Below, piece by piece: positions 39,353 through 51,617 of a DNA stretch of 64,000 bases; the stretch's first letter is position 1, and each line of letters opens with the position of its first letter. A program made the translations under genes and the position numbers. Source of the stretch: Paeniglutamicibacter sp. Y32M11 (GTDB taxonomy: Bacteria; Actinomycetota; Actinomycetes; Actinomycetales; Micrococcaceae); NCBI RefSeq assembly GCF_019285735.1, contig NZ_CP079107.1, positions 1,922,001 to 1,986,000 of the forward strand. The letters run 5' to 3'. Under the pieces are notes generated by a model. It did no database searches. It was not told where the DNA came from and was given only the letters and a program-made list of their open reading frames with translations.

Positions 39353-40495
39353 GTGAGCAGCCATTACGAAGTATTGGGCGTCAGCAAGGACGCTACCAGC
39401 GAAGAAATCAAGAAGGCCTACCGCAAGCTGGCCCGCAAACTCCACCCGGATGTGAACCCGGGAGAGGATGCGTCGGAGAAGTTTAAGCTGGTCACCCGCG
39501 CCTACGAGGTGCTGTCCGATGCCGACAAGCGTGCCAACTACGATTCCACCGGCAACGAAAATGGCACCGGCCAGACCGGCTTCGGCGGCGGTGGCGGATT
39601 CGGCGGTGGCGGCGGTTTCGGCGACATCTTCGAGCAGTTCTTCGGCGGCGGTGGCGGCGGTGCCCAAGGCCCAGCCTCACGCACCCAGCGTGGCCGCGAT
39701 GCCTTGATTACCGCGACCATTGACCTGGCCGATGCCGTTGCCGGCACCGTTTACCCGCTGGACATGGAAACGGCAGTGACCTGCTCCGTCTGTGAAGGCA
39801 GCTGCTGCCGCCCGGGTACCTCCCCGGTCACCTGCGACATTTGCCACGGCGCCGGTCAGATCCAGCGCCCGGTGCGTTCGTTCCTGGGCCAGATGATGAC
39901 GGTGGAGACCTGCGCATCCTGCCGCGGCTTCGGCACCACCATCCCGGATCCCTGCAACGAGTGCAACGGACAGGGACGTGTGCGTGAGCGCATCTCCAAG
40001 CAGCTGAAGGTACCTGCCGGCGTTGCCAGCGGAACCCGGATCCACCTGACCAACCAGGGTGAGGCAGGTCCCGGCGGCGGCCCCAACGGCGATCTGTACG
40101 TGGAGATTGAGGTACGCCGGCACAAGGTCTTCGAACGTGACGGTGTTGACCTGCACGCCCGCATGAACGTTCCGATGACCGCAGCAGCGCTCGGCGCGGA
40201 TCTGGATCTGGAAACCTTTGACGACATCCAGGTCATCGAGGTTGAAGCCGGTGCTCAGTCGGGAGACACGGTCCGGCTTCCGGGTCTCGGTGTCCCGCGC
40301 CTGCGCGGTGGCAAGCGCGGAGATATCATCGTGCACCTGCAGGTTGAGACCCCCACCAAGGTTGATGCCGCACAGCGCGATCTACTGGAGCAGCTGGCCA
40401 AACTCCGCGGCGAAGAATTTGCCGAGGGCCGTTTGGACTCCAACGGTGGAATGTTCTCGCGCCTGCGCGGGAAGCTGGGCAACCTGGGCTCATGA
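39353..40495 (+). CDS. dnaJ: Chaperone protein DnaJ (DnaJ2 type)
   Basis: DnaJ delivers unfolded clients to DnaK and stimulates its ATPase. The 380-residue protein has a J domain with [10 protein letters not shown] (HPD motif near residue 32), a Gly/Phe-rich region (residues about 70-105), a four-repeat zinc domain and two beta-barrel substrate domains. The zinc repeats are [24 protein letters not shown] and CNECNGQG; the first ends in Cys where Gly is usual, as is seen in some actinobacterial DnaJ2. GTG 39353 begins SSHYEVLGV. Lying after hrcA marks it as the second DnaJ, separate from the dnaK operon copy. Confidence 0.96.
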   Translation: MSSHYEVLGVSKDATSEEIKKAYRKLARKLHPDVNPGEDASEKFKLVTRAYEVLSDADKRANYDSTGNENGTGQTGFGGGGGFGGGGGFGDIFEQFFGGGGGGAQGPASRTQRGRDALITATIDLADAVAGTVYPLDMETAVTCSVCEGSCCRPGTSPVTCDICHGAGQIQRPVRSFLGQMMTVETCASCRGFGTTIPDPCNECNGQGRVRERISKQLKVPAGVASGTRIHLTNQGEAGPGGGPNGDLYVEIEVRRHKVFERDGVDLHARMNVPMTAAALGADLDLETFDDIQVIEVEAGAQSGDTVRLPGLGVPRLRGGKRGDIIVHLQVETPTKVDAAQRDLLEQLAKLRGEEFAEGRLDSNGGMFSRLRGKLGNLGS

Positions 40496-41295
40496 GCAAC
40501 CAGTGCTTTTTCCTGCCCGTCGGTGACCTTGCCGATGCGCGCGTGGATACCGAGCTGAGCCTGGATGGTCCCGAGGGCCACCATGCCGTCACGGTCAAGC
40601 GCGTACACGCCGGGGAGCTCATTGATCTGGTCGATGGCACGGGAGTGCGAGCCGTGGTGGAGGTCGTGGCGACCCAAAAATCATCACTCACCGCCGTGGT
40701 TCGCGCCCTGGATGTTGAAGCGGCTCCGGCCGTGGGCATCACGCTGATCCAGGCGCTGGCCAAGGGGGACAGGGATCTGCAGGCCGTGGAGTCGGCCGTG
40801 GAGCTGGGTATTAGTGCAGTTCGCCCCTGGCAATCTGACCGCGCAATTGTGCGCTGGAACGAGGCCAAGGCATCCAAGGCGATCGGCAAATGGGAAAGCA
40901 CCGTGCTCTCGGCCCTTAAACAATCGCGGCGCACCTTCCTGCCCGCGGTATTGCCGATGCTCACCACCGGTGCCCTGGCCAAGGACATCGAGGAACGGAC
41001 CGGTTCGGCCACCCCAACACTGGTGCTCATCCTGCATGAACGCGGCACCGCGCCACTGGCTCAGGTGATCGATCAGTGGTTGGATGCCAATCCGGCACTG
41101 CGTGATGCCGAGGGGACAACCCGAGGTGAAATCCAACTGGTCGTTGGTCCCGAGGGCGGTATCTCGGATGCCGAGTTGGAGAAGTTCATGGCCGCCGGTG
41201 CCCAGGTAGCCCTCCTGGGACAACATGTCTTGCGCGCGTCAACCGCTGGCCCCGCCGCCCTGGTCTTAACCCGGCACCTGCTCGGACAGCTCTAG
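40492..41295 (+). CDS. rsmE: 16S rRNA (uracil-1498-N3)-methyltransferase
   Basis: RsmE methylates U1498 of 16S rRNA. The 267-residue SPOUT enzyme has an N-terminal PUA-like domain and the trefoil-knot SAM site [14 protein letters not shown] followed by [13 protein letters not shown]. The ATG at 40492 overlaps the dnaJ stop (ATGA), so the genes are translationally coupled. The order hrcA-dnaJ-rsmE is typical of Actinobacteria. A bidirectional terminator follows. Confidence 0.94.
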   Translation: MSNQCFFLPVGDLADARVDTELSLDGPEGHHAVTVKRVHAGELIDLVDGTGVRAVVEVVATQKSSLTAVVRALDVEAAPAVGITLIQALAKGDRDLQAVESAVELGISAVRPWQSDRAIVRWNEAKASKAIGKWESTVLSALKQSRRTFLPAVLPMLTTGALAKDIEERTGSATPTLVLILHERGTAPLAQVIDQWLDANPALRDAEGTTRGEIQLVVGPEGGISDAELEKFMAAGAQVALLGQHVLRASTAGPAALVLTRHLLGQL

Positions 41296-41301
41296 ACATA
41301 C

Positions 41302-41358
41302 AAAAAATGATCCCCGCGGCTTCTCACCAATGTGGTGAGTGCCGGCGGGGATCATTTT
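41302..41358. terminator. Bidirectional terminator between rsmE and the GerMN lipoprotein
   Basis: AAAATGATCCCCGC (41304-41317) pairs with GCGGGGATCATTTT (41345-41358), with an inner CTCACCA/TGGTGAG stem. A tracts on the left and T tracts on the right allow termination in both directions. Confidence 0.88.
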
Positions 41359-41367
41359 AGTATCTGG

Positions 41368-42294
41368 CTACTTGGTGACGGTGAAGTCCTTGGTTTCGGT
41401 ACCCACGCGCTTACTTGAGGCCGAATCCATTCCCCAGGCGGTGACGGTGTAGTCGCCGGGGGCCAGAACATAGCTGAAGGAAAATTCGTTGTGTCCAAAA
41501 CCTTTTTTTCCGGTGCTGAGGGTGCCGGTGGCTACCGCCGAGCTCGTTGATGTATCGGTGTCACGACGGGTGATTTCCCAAAACTCACCGCCGGTAAACG
41601 TTGCGCTGACTCCATGGAAGGTGACCTCGCCGCTGGCGAAGCTGCTATTAAATTGCGGATCGATGATCCACAGTGGCGCGGCAAGCTTGGCATCACGGGC
41701 GAAGTTGTGGTCCAGCGGGATCTGGCCGAAGGCGTTGTAATCACTTTGCCCATCAACGAGAATTCTTACGCTCGGTTCCAATCCCTCGGTCAGTACCCCG
41801 GCATTTGACGCAGCAGCGGTAGCCGTGAAGACCAGCTGCGCGATCGAGCGCTCGGCCATGCCGTGATCGAGGGATGCGGCGAAGGCCTTGGCCGCTAGAT
41901 CGATGGTGATGACATTGTTGGAACTAATGGACGCACCGACCGTGGCACTGGGGCGCCAGGCGCTGAAGTATTTAGGATCCGAAGGCTTCTCGGAGAGCAT
42001 GTAGGACACGGCATCGGCCACCGGGTCCGCGGCCACCGGAACCGTAACAAATTCGCGGTAGAGGGAAACCGTGGTGTCCTGCTCGCCGAGCCAGTACACC
42101 GGGATGTGGTCGGTGGTGTTCAGTGATTCCATCTCGACGCCGGAGAGTGGAGTGGAACTCTGAAGGCTGGTGGCCGCCTGCGGCATGGAGAGCTGTTCGT
42201 TCGGAATAGCAATGCCACAGGCCGCGAGTGTGCCAAGCACCACGGTGAGTCCCAAGACCGCATAGCGGGTTGGGGTGCGACGGGAACGGAACAT
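41368..42294 (-). CDS. Lipoprotein with GerMN and Gmad2 domains
   Basis: A 308-residue probable lipoprotein. From ATG 42294 it has a basic start, a hydrophobic core and lipobox LAAC (about residue 26). The middle (residues about 65-200) is a GerMN domain (HIPVYWLGEQDTTVSLYREF, then ITIDLAAKAFAASLDHGMAE), and the end (residues about 210-308) is a Gmad2 immunoglobulin-like domain (GEVTFHGVSATFTGGEFWEI). GerMN is known from sporulation proteins but also occurs in non-sporulating Actinobacteria, where its role is uncertain. An in-frame TTG at 42321 is a less likely start. It is convergent with rsmE. Confidence 0.86.
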   Translation of the reverse strand: MFRSRRTPTRYAVLGLTVVLGTLAACGIAIPNEQLSMPQAATSLQSSTPLSGVEMESLNTTDHIPVYWLGEQDTTVSLYREFVTVPVAADPVADAVSYMLSEKPSDPKYFSAWRPSATVGASISSNNVITIDLAAKAFAASLDHGMAERSIAQLVFTATAAASNAGVLTEGLEPSVRILVDGQSDYNAFGQIPLDHNFARDAKLAAPLWIIDPQFNSSFASGEVTFHGVSATFTGGEFWEITRRDTDTSTSSAVATGTLSTGKKGFGHNEFSFSYVLAPGDYTVTAWGMDSASSKRVGTETKDFTVTK

Positions 42295-42712
42295 CGGTGA
42301 GTAAACACTCTCTTCAGGCAATGGTGGTTAGGTGAGACGGGAATAGTGCGCCGCGCGGTGGGGATCGGCGCGAGCGTGCATTCCAGCTTGGCATAACTTG
42401 ACGGTCGGTAGGGTGCAAAAAGCCCGGAACCGGTAGGACCGTTGTGTGATTGATATGTTGCGGTCGAAGTTGTGGCCAAATTGTTGCCTCACGCTAAAAC
42501 GGTGCCGAAGAATGAGCACTGAACACCCTGCGCTGAACGGTTTTTATGATGCTCAGGTAGCCTTGTCCGCTGCTGGGAGAAAGTAGCGGGGGCCAACGCC
42601 GGATCTGCTGCTGGCATTCGCGATAGGATTGGGCAAGTGCAGGGAACCATGGCCGCGGAGACACCGCTGATGCCATTTGCCCACACGGAATGCGGAGGGC
42701 TGCAACAGTCGT
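42295..42712. other. Divergent intergenic region before phoH
   Basis: These 418 bases separate the lipoprotein from phoH and must hold both promoters. No small gene, repeat or RNA structure could be supported; open frames here are random in appearance. Confidence 0.45.
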
Positions 42713-43828
42713 ATGGACCAACAAGTGAGCCAAGTGGGTCAACCTCGGGAAACCGAGACGCTGATCCAATTCGACAGTTCAGATCAAATGCTCGCCACAC
42801 TCGGCGCCCACGACGAGTTACTGCGTGTGATCTCCGGAGCCTATCCGCAAGTTGGGTTGCACGTTCGTGGCAACGATCTACGGCTTAATGGCGATCCGGA
42901 CCAGGCGCAAAAGGCCCTGCGGGTGATCTCTGAGGCTCGTACGCTGGCAGCCAACGGCACCCGTGTCTCCGCCCAAACCATCGAGCAACTGGTCCGCATG
43001 CTCGAAAGTGCCACAGCGGCCAATCCGCAATCGGTGCTGGGCATGAAGATTCTTTCGGGGCGTGGCAAAGAAATTCGCCCGAAAACCGTGAACCAAAAGA
43101 ACTACGTCGAGGCCATCGACGAGAACACCGTGATCTTCGGCATCGGCCCGGCGGGTACCGGCAAGACCTACCTCGCCATGGCCAAGGCCGTGGCGGCACT
43201 CCAGGCCAAGGAAGTCAGCCGCATCATCCTGACCCGCCCGGCCGTTGAAGCCGGCGAGAAGCTCGGTTTTCTCCCCGGTACCCTCACGGACAAGATTGAT
43301 CCCTACCTGCGCCCGCTCTACGACGCGCTGCATGACATGATCGAACCCGATTCGATGCCCCGGCTCTTGGCGGCCGGAACCATCGAGGTGGCCCCGCTGG
43401 CCTACATGCGTGGACGCACCCTGAATGACGCCTTTATCATCTTGGACGAGGCACAGAACACCACCCCCGAACAAATGAAGATGTTCCTCACGCGCTTGGG
43501 CTTTGGCTCCAAGATCGTGATCACCGGGGACATCACCCAGGTTGACTTGCCCAGCGGTACCAAGTCCGGGCTGCGGGTGGTCACCGAGATCCTCGAGGGT
43601 GTTGATGACATCGCCTTCTGCGAACTTGATGCCACGGACGTGGTGCGCCACCGGCTGGTTGGCGCCATCGTTGGCGCTTATGAGCGCTGGACCGTGCGTC
43701 AGGATCCCAACTTCAATCGTTCCGCCGCCCGCTCGCGGCGTCGGGCAGCAACGTCGAAAAACCCAGAACACCTAACCGACACCAAACGTACGGGCAGCGC
43801 GCCCGCCAACCAGGAGCAGTCCCCATGA
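42713..43828 (+). CDS. phoH: PhoH-like ATPase
   Basis: A 371-residue P-loop ATPase of the PhoH family, linked to RNA metabolism and ribosome biogenesis. An N-terminal KH-like region (residues about 20-100) precedes the ATPase with Walker A GPAGTGKTY and Walker B FIILDEAQNTTPEQMK. ATG 42713 is chosen; GGAGGG lies about 12 bases upstream. The earlier in-frame TTG is unlikely. The stop overlaps the ybeY start (ATGA), and both belong to the phoH-ybeY-corC-era group, a conserved set tied to ribosome maturation. Confidence 0.94.
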   Translation: MDQQVSQVGQPRETETLIQFDSSDQMLATLGAHDELLRVISGAYPQVGLHVRGNDLRLNGDPDQAQKALRVISEARTLAANGTRVSAQTIEQLVRMLESATAANPQSVLGMKILSGRGKEIRPKTVNQKNYVEAIDENTVIFGIGPAGTGKTYLAMAKAVAALQAKEVSRIILTRPAVEAGEKLGFLPGTLTDKIDPYLRPLYDALHDMIEPDSMPRLLAAGTIEVAPLAYMRGRTLNDAFIILDEAQNTTPEQMKMFLTRLGFGSKIVITGDITQVDLPSGTKSGLRVVTEILEGVDDIAFCELDATDVVRHRLVGAIVGAYERWTVRQDPNFNRSAARSRRRAATSKNPEHLTDTKRTGSAPANQEQSP

Positions 43829-44298
43829 GCGTAGAGGTTAACAACGAATCCGCGATCGCGGCGGATCTGGATCGGATCAGCGCGCTGGGTCGTTCGATTC
43901 TCGCCGCCATGTTTGTGCACCCGGAAACCGACGTCTCCATTATCTTGCTGGATGAGGAGCCGATGAGCGCCCTGCACGTGGAGTGGATGGACCTCGAGGG
44001 CCCCACCGATGTGATGAGCTTCCCGATGGACGAGCTGCGTCCGGGCACCTCCGGGGCACCAAGTGCCGCGGGAATGCTCGGGGACATCGTGATTTGCCCG
44101 CAGGTTGCCACCACTCAGGCCGCCGCGGGAGGTCACTCCATGGAGGATGAAATCCTGCTGCTCACCACGCACGGCATGTTGCACCTCTTGGGCTTTGACC
44201 ACGAAGAGCCGGAGGAAAAGGACGTGATGTTCGCCCTGCAGCGTCAGCTGCTCGAAGCGTTCCTTGGCCGCCCCGCACCCCGGGAGACGACAGACTAG
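43825..44298 (+). CDS. ybeY: Endoribonuclease YbeY (rRNA maturation factor)
   Basis: YbeY is a zinc-dependent RNase acting in 16S rRNA 3'-end maturation and ribosome quality control. The 157-residue protein has the metal-binding motif THGMLHLLGFDHEE (HGxLHLxGxDH) and the conserved TDVMSFPMDE. Its ends overlap phoH and the next gene by 4 and 1 bases, indicating tight coupling. Confidence 0.96.
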   Translation: MSVEVNNESAIAADLDRISALGRSILAAMFVHPETDVSIILLDEEPMSALHVEWMDLEGPTDVMSFPMDELRPGTSGAPSAAGMLGDIVICPQVATTQAAAGGHSMEDEILLLTTHGMLHLLGFDHEEPEEKDVMFALQRQLLEAFLGRPAPRETTD

Positions 44299-45608
44299 TG
44301 ACCGCGATCATTCTCGCGCTCTGTGCCTTGGTGTTTATCATCGTGGCAGCACTGCTCACGGCCGCCGAATCGGCCTACCTTTATCTTTCCCGGCAACAAG
44401 CCGAATCACTACGCAACGACTACGGCACCCCGGCTCTGGACAAAATCCTTGCCGACTCGCCAAATCACACCCATGCCGTGCGGTTCTGGCGGATCTGGTT
44501 TGAGACGGCCTCCGCGGTCGCGGTGGCCATCCTCTACCACGATCGACTCGACAACATCTGGTGGGCGGGCCTACTGGCCACCATCACCATGGCGGCCGTC
44601 AGCTTCGTGCTGGTCGGCGTTTCCCCACGCCGCTTCGGGCGCGGACACGCCGATACCGTGGTCCGCTATACCGCGCCACTGGTTCGTTTCCTCCGCGTGG
44701 TCCTGGGTCCGATTCCGAGCTGGCTGGTGAGCATCGGCCAGTCGCTGTCCCCCCGTTCGGTCGCAGAAGACGATGGCTTCCTCTCCAAGGAACGCCTGCG
44801 CGATCTGGTGGATCGAGCCACCGAGGGCGACGAGCTGGAGGACGACGCGGCGGAGATCATTAACTCCGTCTTTGACCTGGAAGACACCTACGTCCGCTCG
44901 GTCATGGTGCCTCGGACCGAGATGAAAACCATCGACAAGGGCCAGGGCCTGCGTACCGCCATGGATTTGTTCCTGGCCTCGGGCTGTTCACGTATTCCGG
45001 TGATCGGGGAGGACGCAGATGATATTTTTGGCATCCTCTACCTCAAGGATGTGGCCTACAAGCTGCATCTGAACCCGCAGTCCACGGATCTGGTTGAAGA
45101 TCTCTCGCGTCCGGCACGCTACGTGCCGGAGTCAAAGTCCGTGGCCGAATTACTCCCGGAGCTGCAGGGTGAATCCACCCATATGGCCATCGTCATCGAC
45201 GAATACGGCGGTACCGCCGGGCTGGTCACCCTTGAGGACCTGATCGAGGAAATCGTGGGTGAAATCGACGACGAATACGACCGCCAGGTCATCGACATCG
45301 AGGAGGTGGGGGACGGCAGTTACGTGGTGCGTGCCCACGCCTCCATCGATGAGGTCGGTGAACTCTTTGACATCGAAATTGATGAAGATGAGGTCGATTC
45401 CCTCGGTGGACTTTTGGGCAAGGCACTGGAATCGGTCCCGGTGCTCGGCTCGCACGCCAGTTATGCAGGATTAGAAATGAAAGTCCTCTCGCTGAGTGGA
45501 CGGCGCAACCGGATCGGCAAGATCCTGGTGCGTAAGTCAGATACGCAACCCCAGACCGGCGAAACTACCGCCGCCAAAGATGCAGGGCATCACAAGGAGT
45601 TATCATGA
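44298..45608 (+). CDS. CNNM/CorC-type membrane protein (hemolysin family)
   Basis: A 436-residue member of the CNNM/CorC family, associated with magnesium or cobalt export and often labelled hemolysin. A DUF21 membrane domain with three or four helices occupies residues about 1-170, two CBS domains follow ([20 protein letters not shown] at the first), and the C-terminal CorC/HlyC domain is near residues 330-410. GTG 44298 shares one base with the ybeY stop. The gene lies between ybeY and era, as in most Actinobacteria. Transport substrate is inferred from the family only. Confidence 0.93.
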   Translation: MTAIILALCALVFIIVAALLTAAESAYLYLSRQQAESLRNDYGTPALDKILADSPNHTHAVRFWRIWFETASAVAVAILYHDRLDNIWWAGLLATITMAAVSFVLVGVSPRRFGRGHADTVVRYTAPLVRFLRVVLGPIPSWLVSIGQSLSPRSVAEDDGFLSKERLRDLVDRATEGDELEDDAAEIINSVFDLEDTYVRSVMVPRTEMKTIDKGQGLRTAMDLFLASGCSRIPVIGEDADDIFGILYLKDVAYKLHLNPQSTDLVEDLSRPARYVPESKSVAELLPELQGESTHMAIVIDEYGGTAGLVTLEDLIEEIVGEIDDEYDRQVIDIEEVGDGSYVVRAHASIDEVGELFDIEIDEDEVDSLGGLLGKALESVPVLGSHASYAGLEMKVLSLSGRRNRIGKILVRKSDTQPQTGETTAAKDAGHHKELS

Positions 45609-46576
45609 GCCGGAACATCAAGAAGCCACAGATGCTGCCCACCGGAGGTTGGCCAGATGACTTCCGCGCCGGATTCACCTCCTTCGTGGGCCGCCCGAAC
45701 GCGGGCAAATCAACGCTGACCAACGCACTGGTCGGGCAGAAGGTGGCCATCACCTCCTCCAAGCCGCAGACCACCCGCCACACCATCCGCGGCATCGTGC
45801 ACCGCGCGGATTCCCAGCTGATCCTCGTGGACACCCCGGGTCTGCACCGCCCGCGCACACTGTTGGGTCAGCGTCTCAACGACCTCGTAGCCGACACGCT
45901 GTCCGAGGTTGACGCCATCGGTTTCTGCCTGCCGGCTAACGAGAAGATCGGCCCGGGTGACAGGTTCATTGCCACCCAGCTGGCGCAGCTGCAAAAGAAG
46001 CCCATCGTCGCGATCGTGACCAAGGCCGATACCGTTGATCGCGCCGCCTTGATGGCTCAGCTCATGGCCGTGACCCAGCTGGGCATCGACACCCTGGGCG
46101 AGGATGGTTGGGCAGCGGTGGTGCCGGTTTCGGCCACCGGTGACTACCAGGTATCCGAGGTAGCCGATGTGCTGGTGAAGCAGATGCCGCTGTCCCCGCC
46201 GCTGTACCCCGATGGTGAACTCACCGACGAGCCGGAGGCCAAGATGGTCTCGGAGCTGATTCGTGAGGCAGCACTCGAGGGTGTACGCGATGAACTTCCG
46301 CACTCGCTGGCCGTGGTCGTGGAGGAAATGATTCCCCGTGAGGGACGCCCCGAGGATAGCCCGCTGCTTGATGTACGGGTGAACCTCTACGTGGAGCGCT
46401 CGAGCCAGAAGGCCATTGTTATCGGCAAGGGCGGGGCCCGGCTGCGCGATGTTGGAACGCGTTCACGCAAGGCCATCGAGGCCCTCTTGGGTACCCGTGT
46501 CTATCTTGACCTGCACGTGAAGATCGCCAAGGAATGGCAGCGCGATCCTAAGCAGCTGGGCAAGCTCGGCTTCTAA
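45605..46576 (+). CDS. era: GTPase Era
   Basis: Era is an essential GTPase that binds the 3' end of 16S rRNA in 30S assembly. The 323-residue protein has G1 GRPNAGKST, G3 DTPGLHRPR and G4 TKAD, and a C-terminal KH domain (VIGKGGARLRDVGTRSRKAIE). The ATG at 45605 overlaps the preceding stop. A perfect hairpin follows 21 bases after its stop. Confidence 0.97.
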   Translation: MSRNIKKPQMLPTGGWPDDFRAGFTSFVGRPNAGKSTLTNALVGQKVAITSSKPQTTRHTIRGIVHRADSQLILVDTPGLHRPRTLLGQRLNDLVADTLSEVDAIGFCLPANEKIGPGDRFIATQLAQLQKKPIVAIVTKADTVDRAALMAQLMAVTQLGIDTLGEDGWAAVVPVSATGDYQVSEVADVLVKQMPLSPPLYPDGELTDEPEAKMVSELIREAALEGVRDELPHSLAVVVEEMIPREGRPEDSPLLDVRVNLYVERSSQKAIVIGKGGARLRDVGTRSRKAIEALLGTRVYLDLHVKIAKEWQRDPKQLGKLGF

Positions 46577-46597
46577 GCGTCTCTAGTACTCAGCTCG

Positions 46598-46629
46598 GGC
46601 CGTGGTGGCATGCACGTGCCACCACGGCC
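46598..46629 (+). terminator. Intrinsic terminator after era
   Basis: GGCCGTGGTGGCA (46598-46610) and TGCCACCACGGCC (46617-46629) form a perfect 13-bp stem with a 6-base loop, followed by TTCGAGTTTT. It closes the phoH-to-era operon. Confidence 0.88.
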
Positions 46630-46727
46630 TTCGAGTTTTAAGCTACTTCCCGAACTTTGTGACAGTCCATTGCAACAATCGATGTTCGATGCCCGGTGAG
46701 TCACATATCCGGTGATACGGTGAACAA

Positions 46728-46784
46728 ATGCATTTCGGACTACTTCTACTAAGCCGCCGCGGCGAGACCCACACAGGACTCTAA
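46728..46784 (+). CDS. Leucine-rich leader peptide of leuA
   Basis: An 18-codon ORF encodes MHFGLLLLSRRGETHTGL, with four consecutive leucine codons (CTA CTT CTA CTA, 46740-46751), three of them the rare CTA. A -10-like TACGGT (46716-46721) lies 6 bases upstream of its ATG, so the transcript is probably leaderless. Leucine-codon leader ORFs before leuA are known in Actinobacteria, where they sense leucine through ribosome stalling. No strong T-tailed terminator was found between it and leuA, so control may act on leuA translation instead. Confidence 0.72.
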   Translation: MHFGLLLLSRRGETHTGL

Positions 46785-46852
46785 AGCGTCCTTCGGCCGA
46801 CCCCTCGCTGCGGAGTCAAACATCGTCCCGGCCCACTTTCTCACCACCTTAG

Positions 46853-48607
<1,755 letters not shown>

Positions 48608-48634
48608 ACCAAGACAGCCGCTCACGGCTGAACC

Positions 48635-48685
48635 GCGTGAGCGGGTGCACCTGCCAATCATTGGCGCCGGTGCACCCGCTCACGC
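48635..48685 (+). terminator. Terminator after leuA
   Basis: A perfect 17-bp stem GCGTGAGCGGGTGCACC / GGTGCACCCGCTCACGC has an inner GCCAATCATTGGC fold and is followed by ATTTCTCT. It lies between leuA and recO. Confidence 0.85.
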
Positions 48686-48708
48686 ATTTCTCTGGGATCA
48701 TAGAACAC

Positions 48709-49461
48709 GTGGCACGATCAAGTTTTGCAGCAAAAAGCTACCGCACTCGCGGCATCATTCTGCGCACCCATAAGTTGGGTGAGGCGGATCGAATCATCAC
48801 GCTCTTGAGCCCCGAACTCGGGTTGATTCGTGCCGTGGCCAAGGGTGTGCGACGCACCAGCTCCAAGTTGGGTGCCACTCTTGAACCCTTCATGGAGGTT
48901 GACACCCAGATTGTTGCTGGCCGTTCGCTGCACACCATCCTTCAGGCCCAATTGCGCCATCCCTACGGGCAGGCACTGGTGGCCGACTATGCCGCCTACA
49001 CGGCCGGTGCCGCGATGCTGGAAACCGCCGAACGACTCACCGACGCCGATGCCGAATCGATCGCCCCGCAATACCGCCTGCTGCACGGGGCCCTGGCCAC
49101 GTTGGCGCGCGGCGGTCATGAGCCGGGCACGGTGCTTGATTCCTATCTGCTCCGCGCACTCGCCACGGCCGGCTGGGCACCGAGTTTCAGCCACTGTGTG
49201 CGCTGCGGCGCGGTGGGCCCGCATCAGGCCATCAATATTCCGCTCGGCGGGGTGGTCTGCCATGACTGCCGCCCCGCCGGATCCATCTCCCCGTCCGCCG
49301 CAACCGTCACGCTGCTTGCCGCCCTCTTGGACGGGCAGTGGAGCGTAATTGACGCGGCGGATGCCACCACTCGAGCGCAGAGTGCCACGGTGGTGGGTAA
49401 CTACCTGCAATGGCACCTGGAACGCGCCGTCAAATCCCTTAAACTCGTGGAGCGAAGTTGA
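48709..49461 (+). CDS. recO: DNA repair protein RecO
   Basis: RecO loads RecA on SSB-coated DNA in the RecFOR pathway. The 250-residue protein starts with an OB fold ([20 protein letters not shown]), then a helical domain and the zinc-binding cysteines CVRC...CHDC (residues about 164-187). The open frame extends upstream into the leuA terminator, so GTG 48709, giving [12 protein letters not shown], is preferred. Its stop overlaps the uppS start, so both are cotranscribed. Confidence 0.94.
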   Translation: MARSSFAAKSYRTRGIILRTHKLGEADRIITLLSPELGLIRAVAKGVRRTSSKLGATLEPFMEVDTQIVAGRSLHTILQAQLRHPYGQALVADYAAYTAGAAMLETAERLTDADAESIAPQYRLLHGALATLARGGHEPGTVLDSYLLRALATAGWAPSFSHCVRCGAVGPHQAINIPLGGVVCHDCRPAGSISPSAATVTLLAALLDGQWSVIDAADATTRAQSATVVGNYLQWHLERAVKSLKLVERS

Positions 49462-50285
49462 GTAAAGACAAAAAGATCACCGGAAAACCAGGACCGTTTG
49501 TCCCCGCGCTGCGCGCCGATGATGCAGCGATGCCAAATATCCCACGCGAGTTGCTACCGCAACACGTCGCGATCGTGATGGACGGTAACGGGCGCTGGGC
49601 CAATGCGCGCGGTCTTGCCCGCACCGAGGGTCATCGCGCCGGTGAGGCGGCACTGTTGGACGTGATGGCCGGTGCGGTACAGATGGGCATCAAATATGTC
49701 TCGGTCTACGCGTTCTCCACCGAAAACTGGAAGCGCAGCCCCGAAGAGGTACGTTTCTTGATGGGTTTCTCCCGGGATGTGCTGCGTCGTCAGCGCGACA
49801 CCCTGAATCAATGGGGTGTGCGCATCCGCTGGGCGGGTCGCGAACCACGTCTCTGGCGCACGGTGGTCAATGAGCTCAAGGAAGCCGAGCAGCTCACCGC
49901 CGGTAACCAAACCTGCCAGCTGACCATGTGCGTGAACTACGGCGGGCGTGCCGAAATTGCCGACGCAGTGAAGGCCATCGCCGAACAGGTGGCTGCCGGG
50001 ACGCTGAAGCCCTCACAAATTACCGAAAAGACCGTCGCGAAGCACCTAGATGAACCCGAAATGCCGGACGTTGATCTTTTCCTGCGCACCAGTGGTGAGC
50101 AACGAACCTCGAACTTCCTGCTGTGGCAATCCGCCTACGCGGAAATGGTGTTTATTAACGAACTCTGGCCGGACGTTGACCGCACCACGCTTTGGGAAGC
50201 GGTGCGTGAATATGCCAGCCGCGACCGTCGTTATGGGGGAGCGGTAGACAAGCCCGCGAACGCGGCATCGACGACCGCGCCCTAA
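49458..50285 (+). CDS. uppS: Isoprenyl transferase (undecaprenyl/decaprenyl diphosphate synthase)
   Basis: This cis-prenyltransferase builds the polyprenyl diphosphate carrier for cell-wall synthesis. The 275-residue protein has [18 protein letters not shown] (catalytic Asp near residue 40), [13 protein letters not shown] and the C-terminal [19 protein letters not shown]. The TTG start at 49458 overlaps the recO stop (TTGA), and GGAG lies about 5 bases upstream. Product chain length cannot be told from sequence. The order recO-uppS is conserved in Actinobacteria. Confidence 0.93.
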   Translation: MSKDKKITGKPGPFVPALRADDAAMPNIPRELLPQHVAIVMDGNGRWANARGLARTEGHRAGEAALLDVMAGAVQMGIKYVSVYAFSTENWKRSPEEVRFLMGFSRDVLRRQRDTLNQWGVRIRWAGREPRLWRTVVNELKEAEQLTAGNQTCQLTMCVNYGGRAEIADAVKAIAEQVAAGTLKPSQITEKTVAKHLDEPEMPDVDLFLRTSGEQRTSNFLLWQSAYAEMVFINELWPDVDRTTLWEAVREYASRDRRYGGAVDKPANAASTTAP

Positions 50286-50330
50286 GAAGCACTCGCTGGG
50301 CGTACCGGGTGGCTAGTGACCTGTCGTGGG

Positions 50331-51557
50331 TTAGCGCTGGGCATGTCCTTTGGCCCGGGCGTTGTCCCGGGCCAACAGTCCTCGCACGTATCCCGAACTC
50401 CACCTGTCCATGGCGGCGTAGGCCGCTGCCCGCGGCTGGGGCAGGGAGGAAAACACATCGTGCATGCTGCCATTAATGACGGCGTTGGTGACCTCGCGCC
50501 CCAGCTTCAGTGTTCGCTCACGCACCACATTTACCTCCAAAACACTATCGCTATGCAGCATCGCCTCATCGAAGCTCGTGCCCAGATGTGTCGTTTTGGA
50601 GGTTAACACCAGGATCGGGATGCGAATGTCCAGTCCTCTGGCGACCTCCCGGTGTCCGGCCATCACCGCGGTGATCCAGCCGGCCGTGACCGGGAAGGCG
50701 ATCTGCGGGCGCCAGAGCGGATGAAGATCCCAGTATCCGTGTGCCAGCCTCGAGAGTGAGCGCCAGTAATTATCAAGTTCCGGCAGATGCAGTTTGGCGC
50801 GCGGACGCCGCCGGGCGATCGGTTCCACGACCCCTTGGGCGGCATAGCGGACCAAATAGCTGCCCTGCATCTCCAGCCACGGACTATTGAGGATCAATGC
50901 GTCGAAGGCCTCGGGGTTCCGGTTGACCCACAGGCTTGCTATCAGTCCGCCGGTGGAATGGGCCACGCAGACCCCGGGTGCGTCATTTCCTTCTAGGGAG
51001 CGGATCATCGCCAGTGCGGCGTCCAAGTCAGCGTCATACTCATCCAATGAGGAGGTGAACCCGGGATTCAGATGGTGGGCTCGCAGGCTCCGCCCGTACC
51101 GGCGCAGGTCCAGCGCGTAAAACGAGAACCCCCGGGCCGCCCAGTGAGCGGCCATTTCGGTGTTGTAGAAGTAGTCACTCCACCCATGCACGGCCAGAAC
51201 AAAACCCCGGTGGTCGTCTGCCGTCGGCTGCTGGGAGTTGGATGGGGGAGTGCGGGTGGTGCGTTGTGCGGCGGCCAGCGGCCAGAATCGTTCAACGAGA
51301 CGTGTAAACCGCGAGGTCGTAGCGGGCTGGAAATTCTCCGGTGCCGATTCCGGTGGTAGATAACGCACCAGGGTGGCGCAGAGTTCGCCCTCGTCATCAT
51401 GGCCCATCGGGAGTGTGGTGTAACTGTAACCAACGCCCAGAATGTCTTCTTCCCACCGGCCCTGCGCAGTGGTGCTGGTGTAGTGCGGCCACTTGGCGCT
51501 TGGATCTTCGTCCGGAGCACGGATTGAACCTGTATCTCGGGGCGTTGGTTGCGACAT
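50331..51557 (-). CDS. Alpha/beta hydrolase (serine aminopeptidase S33/lysophospholipase-like)
   Basis: A 408-residue alpha/beta hydrolase. FVLAVHGWSDYFYN carries the oxyanion turn (near residue 122), VCVAHSTGGLIASLW the nucleophile Ser (AHSTGG), and the C-terminal region has the late catalytic residues (ILVLTSKTTHL and NGSMHDVFSS). It lacks a signal peptide. ATG 51557 lies 6 bases from TATGCT (51564-51569, minus strand), so it is probably leaderless. It is divergent from pyrD (gap 60 bases) and convergent with uppS. Substrate unknown. Confidence 0.85.
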   Translation of the reverse strand: MSQPTPRDTGSIRAPDEDPSAKWPHYTSTTAQGRWEEDILGVGYSYTTLPMGHDDEGELCATLVRYLPPESAPENFQPATTSRFTRLVERFWPLAAAQRTTRTPPSNSQQPTADDHRGFVLAVHGWSDYFYNTEMAAHWAARGFSFYALDLRRYGRSLRAHHLNPGFTSSLDEYDADLDAALAMIRSLEGNDAPGVCVAHSTGGLIASLWVNRNPEAFDALILNSPWLEMQGSYLVRYAAQGVVEPIARRRPRAKLHLPELDNYWRSLSRLAHGYWDLHPLWRPQIAFPVTAGWITAVMAGHREVARGLDIRIPILVLTSKTTHLGTSFDEAMLHSDSVLEVNVVRERTLKLGREVTNAVINGSMHDVFSSLPQPRAAAYAAMDRWSSGYVRGLLARDNARAKGHAQR

Positions 51558-51617
51558 GTGTTGAGCATAACGAACTTGAAGTTGTTTGGGGCCGAGGTTG
51601 CGGGAAGACTAGGAGTC